This document shows positions 42,319 through 53,300 of a DNA stretch of 64,000 nt, piece by piece. Numbering within the stretch: position 1 is the stretch's first letter; every line of letters begins with the position of its first letter. The notes beneath the pieces are model-generated. The model was not told the DNA's origin, did not search any database, and saw only the letters and a program-made list of their open reading frames with translations. The DNA comes from Anas platyrhynchos (Eukaryota > Chordata > Aves > Anseriformes > Anatidae): the NCBI RefSeq assembly GCF_047663525.1, contig NC_092600.1, forward strand, positions 5,638,001 to 5,702,000. Reading direction: 5' to 3'. Made by a program: the position numbers and the translations under genes.

Positions 42319-45300
42319 TGGGTGTTTGCATCCCACCCGCCCCTGCCTGCCAACATCCCCCCACTGCCCTCTTCCACGCGTGCACCTGGGTGCGCAGCCC
42401 GAGCTCTCAGACCCGGGAAAGGCACACAAATGCCCTCTCCCATCAGCACGCACATGCCACATGTGTCTCGTCTTCATGCCTGCATGCTCCCCAAAAGCCC
42501 GTACCTGTGTGTGCACACCTAGGCACACAGTCCTGCACACCGTGGGGGCACCCAAAGATGCCTGCATGCGTTCTCACACCTGTGTGCATGCTTGCACCCC
42601 TGCTCATGTGGGACAGCACTAGGGACCTGCACTTGTGCTGTCCATCCAAGTGCATCACCACCAGCCTGAGGCAGCCCTGGTGCTGCCCAGCACCACTAAG
42701 TGCCCCACACCTCACTGACAGGGCACTCCCACACCCAAACACACAACCCCACACCCAAATCCATGCACCCCACAACGAACCAGCTCCCGCAACCCCCCAG
42801 AAACTCCTCTTTTCTCTCCTTTCCCCTTTCCAACCCATCTTTCACACCCCGGGATGCACTCATCTCCCCATGAGAGGACGGTGGCAGCGGTGGGATGCCA
42901 GCTGGGCCTGGAGGCACTGGGTGCCGCGGTGCTGGCAGCGGGATGGCACAGCATCCCGTGTGCTCCCCTGGCTGGCTGCAAACGGGCTGTGAATGCCCTG
43001 AGGTCAGGAGCGATGGCACAGCTCCGGGAGCGTGCTGGCACGGCGGGCACAGCACCAGCATGGTGGGCAAAGCACCAGCACAGTGGGCACAGCCCCTGCT
43101 GCCCACCAAACACCAAGTAGATAAATAAACACGGCCCCATGCTGCGCCCCAGAGGGTTATTGATTATACACGCTTGTAGACACACACACAAAAAAAGGGA
43201 GGCTGAATGAGAACCATGTGCTCGTGGCTTCTAAAAGGCAGGAAAACTTGTTGTGTGCTCAACTGCTCTTGCTGCCAAACCTGTGGAAGGGATCGCCCTG
43301 TCCCTCTCCTGGCGCTGTCAGAGGGAATCCAAGCCACGGTGGTTATTTTACCCAGCTCCCCCCAGCCCAATTAATTAGTTTTTAACCCTGAAGTTGCTCT
43401 CCAGCACACTCATCTTGAACCACCCTCCTCCTTGATCCTGAAGGAGTGGAAGGTGTTGGTGTCCCTCCATCCCAGGTGGGTGCCAAAGCCCGTGAAGTTT
43501 CTGGAGGGAGATTTTGGAAGTTCCCCAATGGCGATGGGACAACGGGGCAGAGCCAAGGGGCAGCACCACCGTGGGGTGAAGAGCTGAGACTGTGGGATCA
43601 GGTCCTCGAGACTGAGATCAGAGATGGGGCAGCACCCACTCTGGGGACCACAGCGAGCACCTGGCAGCGGCGTGTGCCTGAAGCATGAGCAGGGAGCGGG
43701 GAGGCAGCGAGGTGTGCGTGGGGACAGGGGGATGAATCCCATTGCTCCTCTATAGGGGCAAGACGCCAGACGAAACGCACAACCCAAGGGCTGCCTGGAG
43801 AACCTGAGTGTAAGAAGAGTCTGACCCGGGGCCGGGGGGTTCCTCTGCCACCCCAAAACTTCGGGGATTTTGGCAGCCGGCTCCTCTTGTCCATTGCAGT
43901 CCGGGCGGGGAGCAGCCCGTCCGTGCTGCCATCTAACGGCAGGACGCGGGGGAGGGCTCACCCCCGCCGCAACGGGGAATTTTCCATCACAAACACAGGG
44001 TGACTGTGGGACCGATGGGACCTTTCCATTGTTGCCGCCCTGGGAAACAAAAGGATCTTATTTTAACATCTTGCCCCCCTCCCAGCACAGGGGGACGGGG
44101 CACCCAAGGGAGCAGCGGCTTCCCAAAAGCGCAGGGTAAAGGACACGGACACGTTGCACGGACATGTCACAGCCCGAGACGTGGCTGTGCAAAAGCCAAA
44201 CTGGGGTGGCTCTGAGCACACCCAGGGACAGAATGACAAGGTGACTGTGAGGAAAACACAGCCGGTTCCTGGGGCAGTGGGTGCTGGAGCAGAGGTGGGT
44301 GCTTCTCACCCAGCTTGCCCCGGGGCCATCCCCATCACGAACCCCTCCTGCCCAAACCCAGGGCCAGGCCCTGCGGTCACTGCCCTCACACTGAGCCTGG
44401 GGTTTCTGCTTCATTTATTAGTGAAACGTGTTTTTGAGATAGCACCGAGGGGCAGGCAGTATTTACGCACCAGGCTAAGGCTGCACGTAGAGCAGCTCCG
44501 AGCAGAGGTCTCCCTGCACGTACAAGCACAGCGCCCGTGCCCCTCCTGGCAGGGCCAGGCGAGGATTTACATCCCAAAACGGGGCTGGGAGCAGCACGCT
44601 GTGGTCACAGGAGGAGGAGGAGGAGGAAGGACATGCTTCCTTGGGAGCTGCTCAGCCCAGGAGTTGGAGAGAAGGAGGTTTTGCTGCCTGCCAGCTCTGC
44701 CACTGGCACCGGGGAGGTGTAGGAGGTGGCAGCGATGGCACACGTCGCAGAGAGCTGCTCGCAGCCCGTGCCGCCGCAGCTACACATGGGAAGCACGGGA
44801 AGGGGTGAGCAGCAGAGCCGGCTGCTTCCTCCTCCTCCTCTTCCTCCTCCTCCTCCCCGCCGGCTGCGCTCCTCTCCTGCCAGCACCGCTGTCACCGCGC
44901 CCCAGGGCCAGCTGCCACTTCGCCTGTGGTTTTGTGCAGCTCAGGGACGGGCTGGGTTTCAGCAGCACAGCTGCCTGAGCATCTGGGGACTCATCCTGCG
45001 TGGGCCATGCCCTGCTCTCTCCAGCTGAACGCTACGTGCCCTCCTGCCCTGGGACGGGCATTAGGCAACCCCAAAACCTGGTACGTTCCCCCTCCAGGAG
45101 CCCAAGGCTGCTGTACCCCAGGGGAAGTGTTTCCAGCATGGGACTCAGGTGAAGCTGTTCGGAGGGCTGCAGAATGCTGGTTCCTGCTGCCAGCACTGCT
45201 CACACCTGCTTTAAAGAGCTGCAAAAAGCTGAAAGCCTCAGCAAGGTGTTTGGGGAATGTTCCAAAGGGCTGGCCAGGCACTGGCACCCACTGCTCCTAA

Positions 45301-45874
45301 GTCCAAACCCCTTGTTGGGATCTGACAAGCACCCAACCCCCCCAGCTGCTTGAATGCAGAAGAACCCACCCTGCCTCCAGCACTCGCCCCAGCCCAAACA
45401 CTGCCAAACCCTCGCCCCCACCCTGAGCCCCCCGGAGCTTTGTGCCCCCCGTGCCGCAGGCAGAGGGCAGCCGCCCGGGCTGGAGCTGAGCTGCTCTGTG
45501 CCCCGGGTTGTGCCGCCCCCCAGCAGGGCAGGACCCTGCAGACCCCGAGTCACCATCAGGCACCACGGGAGCCTTTTAATGATCGTTAATGCTCATTAAA
45601 GCGCTGTGCGCCGAGCTCCCCCTGCCGCCAGCCCGCTGCCCGTCCCCAGCGCGCGGTGCCGGCGGGCGCAGAGCAGCCGGGGGCACCCCGTAACATCGCC
45701 CCCCCCCCGGCTCTGCAACCACCTCCCGCGGCCTTTGCTGCTTTTACACATGAGAACAGAAGCAGGGAAGGGCTGGCAGCCTAAATCCCACGTTAAGGGG
45801 GATTTTCTGGGGCACATCACCCCATTTCCTCCAGTGCTCGCAAGGCGCATGGGCTCACGCTGTCCATCCCATCG
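42319..45874. other. Gene-free interval upstream of FLT4
   Basis: It contains the 20-base tandem repeat at 43038, GGA/TCC-rich runs at 44600-44640 and 44825-44860, and a C10 run near 45700. No exon with family resemblance was found on either strand. Confidence 0.7.
43038..43095. repeat. Tandem repeat, three units of about 20 bases
   Basis: Units of the form GCAyrGyGGGCAmAGCACCA occur three times in a row, with one or two changes each. Confidence 0.75.
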
Positions 45875-46345
45875 CTACAGCAGGGGCTGAGGAAGGGGCA
45901 GTAACTCTCCAAAGGTGAAGAGCTGGGACACGTCCCTGGCTTCAGAGAAGGCCACGGTGCCCTCCTGGCAGCCCAGGAAGACCCCAGCTTTCGGGGAGGC
46001 CAAGTGCACCCAGGGGGTGGCAGTGGCACCGGACTCTGTCCTGTTCCTCAGACTCCACGCCCAGGAGCCATTCTGGCACAGCTTCACCTTCACCTCCCAG
46101 TCCACAGTTTCGGCAGCCACCCCCAGGTCCCACTTGGTCCTGCCTCCCACCCACACCTCCCAGTAGTGCCGACCACAGTCAGAAGAGCACAGCCCAGGAT
46201 GCTGACACACTGCTGGAAGCGCTGGGGGCCCCTGGGGACAGGCTGGGCTCATCCCCGCTCCATCACTGCCATCAGGTCTTCGGAGAAAAGCAGCTGGGGG
46301 GGGCTGGCTCAGGGTCAAAGGTGAGTGTGGCTGGAGCTGTGAAGT
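45875..46345 (-). pseudogene. Decayed B30.2 (PRY-SPRY) domain of TRIM or butyrophilin type
   Basis: Read on the minus strand, a PRY start (TAPATLTFDPEPAPP) is followed, in another frame, by SEDLMAVMERG, then a TGA, GPQRFQQCVSILGC, and in a third frame the SPRY core. The core has SSDCGRHYWEVWVGGRTKWD, LGVAAETVDWE, NGSWAW and GVFLGCQEGTVAFSEARDV, then SQLFTFGE. HYWEV, LGVA and the VFL...VAF...LFTF spacing are B30.2 hallmarks. The shifts are about 46290 (next to a C8 run) and about 46195, and the TGA is near 46250. The usual WTV/WAVGL strand and the C-terminal PFF region are missing, and it ends at TAG (45877-45875). A splice-acceptor-like TTGACTTCACAG precedes it. No RING, B-box or Ig exon was found nearby. 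It is probably a relic of the last exon of a TRIM or BTN-like gene. Assembly error could explain one shift but hardly all the defects. Confidence 0.75.
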
Positions 46346-47153
46346 CAAGCACCGTGTTTGCAGATTGTGAATTCCCTCTGCAGAGCATCACCAGCCCCTC
46401 AGCTGCATCCCGCTGCCCCAGAGCATCCATCCCTTGCACCCCAGAAGATGTAGTGCACGGAGCCACCGTGGCTGTCCCTGTAGTGCTGCAGGTCAAAGGC
46501 TGGCACGGTCTCAACATGCATGTTCCCCAGGGAGCACGTGCTGGGGAGCAGCCCCCTCCCGGCACAGCACCAGCTCTTTGCTGAGCAGTTTGTGATGCTT
46601 TTAAAACTCGAGATAAGATCCCTCTCCCACCTGGTCCCAGCCAGGGACAGAGATAAGCTCCTGAAAAGGGAATCAGCTTCTTTCATGCCAGGCATGTACC
46701 TGATAGCCAGGCTCTCCACCTGCAGGGAGGAGCAGAGAGAATTAGCAGTCACCGTCTGCAATTCATGCAGCTGCACAAATAAACCCCTTGTCCTGCCTCC
46801 TGCTGTCACAGAGTGGAACCAAGCCCCCAGGACCCAGCCACCATGGGCGAAACTGGCTGAGCACTGAGGCCGAGGTGATTTCTTGGAGGTGACAGAAGGA
46901 GGAAAGCTCTCAAGTCTCATTACACCTATGTCACTGCACCCCTTATGGCTAAAGCCTCCGGACTCAAAGGGGTCAGGCGGATAATCCAGAGGGATGGCAG
47001 CAAGAGCAGCTTCCAGGTGCAGACTGATGCTCCTTGAGGACTCTCCCCATCCCAGATTTAGGTCCTAAAACACTTTGCCTCATGCTAGGGTCTGCTGCTT
47101 CATGCCAGTAATTTGCTTGCATGTAGTACTGGAGCTCTTACTTTTCCAGAGAT

Positions 47154-47214
47154 GTTTTGTTTTGTTTTGTTTTGTTTTTCTTTTTCTTTTTCTTTTTCTT
47201 TTTTTTTTTTTTTT
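47154..47214. repeat. (TTTTG)n followed by (CTTTTT)n microsatellite
   Basis: About five TTTTG units, then CTTTTT units, then a T run. It is a pure pyrimidine-plus-G simple repeat, probably length-variable. Confidence 0.9.
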
Positions 47215-50200
47215 CAGTCTCTAGGAGCAATCTTAGCCCTCATTACTTCCCTGAGGAGTGCTTGCTGAAATGCACCTCCCTTTCTACCATTAGTAAAACA
47301 ATCCCCCCCAGCGCACACCTCCAGCTTTACCAGCCGTGGCACCCCAGCCTCTTTATGCTCTAGCAGATGCCGGTGCTGACGCACCCGATCAGACAACCAT
47401 CGACCCTCGGTTTTATCTCACCTACAAACCACTTGTGCTTTCCTTAAGCCCTCCCTTTCTTGGCTTTCAATACTTCTGTGTCACTCAAGAAGGAAGCTCA
47501 GTTTGTGGCTGTTCTCGCTTCAGAGATCACTGATAAGTAGGCAGCCTGATACTACGAGCCTGGGGAGAAACACTTGGGCTCATCACAACCCCTCCGAGCT
47601 CCGTGATGAATCCAAATTCAGTCCTTGTGGCAAGGCCACTGCTTTCTCCCAGCTCCCTCTGCCTTGCTGCCTGCCCTTCAGGTACAGGAGAGGTTTTTAC
47701 AGCTGTCAGGAACTAACCACGCTCCCAAAGAAGCAGCCTGCAGGGTGAAAGTGGGCTTGCACTGCTCCCAGAGCGCAGCAGTGAGAGCGTGGAAACGGGC
47801 ACCAGGCAGGCTGTCCTGCCCCATCTCCTTCCCTTTCCCTGCTCTCCCTTTGCCAGGGGGCTGTGGTTTTACTCGGGTGGGCAGCCAAGCCCCACCTCGC
47901 TCCCCCTCCTCAAAGGGGAAGGGGGAGAAAATACGGCACAAAGGGCTGCGGGGTTGGGATAAGGACCGGGAGATCGCTCAGCAGTTGTCATCACGAGCAA
48001 AACAGACTCAGAGTAGGGAGATTAATAACATTTATTACCTCTTACTAACAAGCTAGAGAAGTGAGAAACAGAGGGAAGAAACCAAGAACGCCTTCCCCCC
48101 AGCCACCCTCTCTCACCTCCTCCCCCCTGAGCAGTGCAGGGGAATGGGGCATGGGGGCTGCGGTCAGCCCCTGGCCCCTCGCCTCCGCCGCTCCTTCTCG
48201 ATCCCTCTCTGCCCCTGCTCCATGTGGGATCCCTCCCACGGGATGCTGTCCTTCCTAAACTGATCCTGCAGGGCTTCCCCACCCCTCTGCCCCCCTCCAG
48301 TATCAAACCCTTGCCACTACACAGGGCTCTGTAGCTTTGTAGCTGCTGCCAGGCCCCAGGGTGCTGTGGCACGCAGCAAACACTGGTGGACACGTGCGAA
48401 AAATCACAAGAGCTGGTGATACTGGGCCTAAAAGCAAATAAACCCCAAACCACTGTGCCCAAATACGCTGCTGGCCCCAACCTGGTTGTTCTCAGGGCTC
48501 AGGACCTGTTGTGGCTGGCTGAGCCAGGCAGCCTGGCTGTCCCCTCCTGCTCCTGTCCCCGCAGTGGTAGTGGGACAGGGATGCTCAGCACCACATGCTC
48601 CCCGGGAGCTTAGGGTTAGGAAGCACTTCTGGGCAGGGATAGTTTCCCACAGTCTGAATCCATCCCTGTCACCACTGTACAGCTTGGCCTGGTCCCCATG
48701 GGAATGTCACTGGGGCGGTGACACTGGGGATGACACGGGGATCCAGGGATGACCGAGCAGCCTCTGCTTAGCTGTGGCAGTGTGTGTCCTCCTCGTGCCA
48801 TGCGGTCCCCGAGAAACAGCCGGCTTTGAACTGGTGGATTTTGGATGGAGGCTGAATCATCTGCTTGGCTGCATCCTTTTGAGAGGGAAATGGCTTCATC
48901 ATCCGTGTCCAGCCTCTGAACTCCTGCCTTTGTCACCGTTTCTCGGGGAGCTTTGGAGATTATGCCCAGGCACACACATGCAGCCCAGGGCGAGCCGGGG
49001 TGCTGCTCCCTGACCTGCTCCAGCTCACAGCGACACGCTCCATTATTTATACGTCTCCACACAGTGGTAAAAGCATCAATAATTGCCTTTGGGCTGCGAT
49101 CTGGAACGTGCTCTGCTAGGTGCCCCCAGCAGCGCCTGGAGATGTCTCTGTGCCTGCGGTGCTGGCAGCGTGCTGTCCTGCCATGGGGCTGCTTCCAGAG
49201 CCCAGGGAGGGGACAGTCCCCAGCCCACATCTCCACACCCAACTGCAGGTCCCCCTGTACCCAGATAACTTAAGCTTTACCCTAATCCAGCAGAATTTGG
49301 CATTGCTCAGCTGATGTGCAGCAGGAGTAGGTCTGAGCTGCAAACGCAGGCTTCGGAGCCAAAGGAGGAGCAGCGCCTTATTCCCTAATCCATCAGGCCC
49401 AGAAGAAAGCTGTGATACAGGTGGGGATGTCCTCGTCATGGCCGTTTAGCTTCCTGGGCCATCAGCTGCGAGATCTGAAGCTAACAGCGAGCAGCAGGCG
49501 TTTCCCAGTGAGCACGGCTCCCATCTGCCAATTGAAAACACACGCCCGAGCGTCCCCCGGTCTCGAATTCTTGTTTAAGTGCTCCTGGCATCTCCCTCCT
49601 GTCAGCACTCACTTCAGCTGGCAGAGAGATGTTTTCATTTCTTTTTTTAGCGCGCTCCTCTCAGGAGGCTCCGTGCTCGGGGCTGGCACCTGAGAGCGCT
49701 GTTTGGAGAGCCCGGTAATGCACTGGGGAGATGAAGGATGTCATGAACTGGGACGGGGCTGGCAGAAAGCTCCTGGGCTGGGTCCAAAACCCTTTGCAGC
49801 CTCCTCTTTGCACAACGAACCTGCTTGTGTGATGCTCAGCCCCGCAGGGACTGGCGTCAGCAGCACTGCTTGGCCTTAGGGATGGAGGGAGGTGAAGGGC
49901 TGAGATGCTCTGCACCATCTTTCCCCCTTGTCCCAAAGCAGAGTGCAGACAAACCCCAAGTGCTTGCACTCCTCTGCAGTCCTTACTTCCACATTTCAGA
50001 CACTGAGCTGCATTAAATCCGGTCTTCTCTATGTGCTCCCCTGGGGATGAGCTCTTTGGGGTGGGGATGGGGACACTTTGCCCAGCCTGGAGCCAGCTCT
50101 TCCCAACTGGTGGAGCTGCTGGCCTGGGAGAAATCACCAACCTGTGACATCCCCAGCTGGCTGCTGCCAGCTCTGTCAAGGGCCAGGAGGGAGGAAGACA

Positions 50201-50366
50201 TGGGAGCAAGCAGAAAGGAAAAAGTGAAGAAGAAGAGATGAGGTGAACCGAGGTAATGACCACGTCACCATTAACAGATCTTATGCATCCCTCCATGACC
50301 TCGCCGTGGGGACGCGATTTAAAGGGCCTGGTTAGAGAAGCAAGCAGGAAATGAAGCAATGCTCCG

Positions 50367-50389
50367 TGATAAGATATCTTTGGATAAAG
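50367..50389. promoter_or_regulatory. GATA-site cluster
   Basis: TGATAAG, then AGATATCTT (a palindromic pair), then TGGATAAAG within 23 bases, about 8.4 kb upstream of the FLT4 start. Three or more GATA cores this close are unusual in the GC-rich surroundings. Motif match only. Confidence 0.35.
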
Positions 50390-53300
50390 AGCTGGAGGAG
50401 ACCAAGGGGGAGGCCATTATTTGCCAATATTTTCTCTTCCCAGGCCCAAATGACACCGCGCTTTTGCCAAGCCCGGAGCCTCGTGCTCTGGAGATGTCTG
50501 GCCCCAAGAACCCAGATGAACTGCTCACCACGGTCCAGGTGAGCTCCAGATGGAGATGGTGAGAGGTGGTGAACAGGCTCAAACCATCCCTAGCATGCCA
50601 TGAAAGCACCGTCGGTGTCATTTTCTCCCTCCTGGGACCAGCAGCTCGTGGAGGAGGGCTGGGGTCAGCATGGAGCAGTCCATCCCATACTACATGGAGG
50701 GACTCTGCACCACGGGACCGGGGTTCCTCTGAGCCTTTGAGCTCTGGGGAGGGCTGAACACAGTCACAGGAGGATGAACGCTGCTTAATGATGTTTTTAT
50801 CCAGGAATGCTCAAATAGCTCAGTTCCTAGGGGCTGCTGAACTTCATAGCCCGGCCTCTCTCCCCAGGACTCCTCGTGTAAACCATCCCGAGCTGGCCTG
50901 CCAGGCACCCCGACAGGCTGAGATGTGAGATTCCCCACGCTGCCCCTCTGGCAGCCAGGAATCCTCTCCTGCATTCCACCCGCATCCTCCAGCTCCCTGC
51001 GCCCAGGCGCCAAAACCAGGAGCTTTCTGCAAATATTAACATTTCTGGCTGCCGCTTGTTTGCCTGTTTGTTCTGGGCTGTGCACGAACCCCTCTGATGT
51101 TCCACACACAGCACAGGTTTGGCCAAAACAGCTTTGTCTGCTCAGCTTTCCCCGGATGGGCCATGCCTGAGCCCTGTACCCAGCCCCTGGGTGAAGGATG
51201 CTCAGCGATGCTCCCCTGCTGCACCCAGATGCCTGCTTCACAGTGAGGTTTTTTTGAGCATTCACAGACACCTCGAGCTGCCTCTGCAGAGCCCAAAGCA
51301 CATGGGCATTTGGTTTTGGGGTTTCAGACCTCAGGGATGTGGGAAAGGTCGTCATGAACTCAGCCTGCAAAATTGGCTGGACAGGCTTGGCTGCTCAAGG
51401 TGCTCGAGTTTTTTGTGGGTTATCATCCATATTCCACGGTCAGCACACAGCAGCTGAGAAATCCAGCCCTGCGGTCACATCACATCCCCGGATTGCTTTT
51501 CCCCGGCTGGTTCCAGGCCGTTTGCTCTGTTCATTGCCTGCGTTAAAGGTGGCCACAGAGCCCAGTTTGCTACAGCACCCCCAGATGTCACGTATGAAAA
51601 TCTTCAAATCATTCAGTGGAGATGGAGAGAACTCATTTACCATCACGTTGTCTTCAAAACCCAAGGGATTTTTCTGTAGAAGACCCTGCAAGAAGAAGAA
51701 GATCTCTAAGTGCAGCATTTCAGGCACAGTGTGAGTTTCTGGGTATAAACAATCCCTTGTGGCATTTTCCTTGGGCTTTGCTATCCCAGAAAGATGCAGC
51801 TGTGCTCCAAAACTTTTGGAGAAACGTGGGCTCATCAGCACCTGCAGCTCAGCAGCCTCAGCCCTGAGGCGTCACCCTGTGAGCCCACACAGGATTTAAA
51901 ACCATCCCATGGCACTTCGCTCCACCTTTCCCCTTCCGTTTTCTTACCTCTGGCCAGTGAAAGCTGAACCAGCACTTCACAAACCCAAGGAATTCAGAGC
52001 GAGGCAGCCATCCCTGCTGTCTGTCTCTGCCCCTAGCAGCCCTGTGGGCTGAAGCCCTCTGGGAGCTGCATCTTTTCCAGGGGAACAATCCAGGGCACAG
52101 CCTTGCATGGGACATCTGTCAGGATAGGGAATAACCCACCCCAAACATGGTGCCAGGGCCCCACCACCCTTCCCCTCTCTCCTGCTCCCAGGGCTGGCTC
52201 TGCAGGTGACCGCACACCACTTGGGTCCTCAGAACAGGGTGTCCTGGAGGCTGCGTGTCCTCTGCCCACAGTAATGTCACCCTGCAGGAGCAGGGCTTTC
52301 CCCCCGGGAAGCTGCGTGCCACGTGCTGCAGCGATGGGAAGTGCTGTGCAAAGCTCCGTTTCCCCTGGCACCTTAAATACCTCTAATGCCTGGGGAGAAG
52401 TACGCCTCCTCTCTCTCCAGCATGAAGTGGCTTTCCGAGTGGATTTGCAAGCTCCAGACTCATCTCCCTCTCGTGTCTGGTCTGAGCTCTTCAGCGGAGG
52501 CAGAGAGGAAACACTGCTCGCCGAATAATGAATTGCAGGCACGCGCTCCCCTGAGCGGCTGCTTGGAAAGCGTCCCGCACTCCTCGTGCCAAATGTGCTG
52601 GCCAAGGAAGCTCAGCGGTATTAGCGTGTCCCAGCTAATTAGGGTTGTGAGCTGTCCTTTTCATCGCTTGGAAGAGCTGAAAGGAGGATGAACCCGGAGC
52701 TCTGCCTTTATAAGGCTTTGTGCTCTCCAGCACCGTCCCCGCGCAGCGTGTGCGTGCTCCGCTCGTGCCCTGGGGACACCGCTGTTGCTCCGGGGAGGGG
52801 TTTGGTGTCAGAAGGTGGCTCACGAGTCACGTTTCTGGGGGACATGGAGCCAAGAGGCCTCGTGGGCAACCCCTCGGTGCTGTACCAGGCATGGACCTGT
52901 CCCTTGTGCAGCAGCATGCTGAGTGAACAGCTCCGGGTCACAGCGATGAGGTCCCCAAAGGAGCAGGGGGGATGCGCACCAGGTAGAAAAGCAGCACCAG
53001 GCAGAGATCCTGCTCCTGCCACGCTGGTGCTGTTGGACAGCACCAAACCCACAGAAAACATGTTGTACGCCGATTTTTTGCCTTCACACCTGCATCATCT
53101 TCAGCCTTGACACTGAGGGAGAGCTCACGCTGGGGCTGCCATCAGCGCACCCGGCTCTGCCCCCTCCTGCTGTCACAGCCTGGCACGTGCATCGTGGTTT
53201 GCCATCTCCGGAGTGCCAGGCTGCTGCAGATCTGTAACTTATCGGCACTACGAGCATCCATCCCAGGAGGGCAAGACCCTGGCTGCAGCACACACGGCTC

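Noticed and set aside
41313..42455. Long minus-strand open frame (380 codons) spanning FLT4 exon 1
   Set aside because: It arises from CpG-island composition. Only the short segment starting MKRVCTLPL is real, and it splices at 41876; the rest is Pro/Arg/Gly/Ala-rich with no family resemblance.
44154..44978. Plus-strand open frame of 274 codons
   Set aside because: It includes GGA/TCC repeat-derived runs of Gly and Leu, and no part resembles a known protein.
46399..46920. Minus-strand open frame upstream of the B30.2 relic as its coiled-coil exon
   Set aside because: The translation shows no heptad pattern and no similarity to TRIM or BTN linker regions.
47848..47865. CTCF-like core (CCAGGGGGC)
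   Set aside because: Only the core matches, and the flanking CCAC is absent; short GC-rich cores are expected by chance here.
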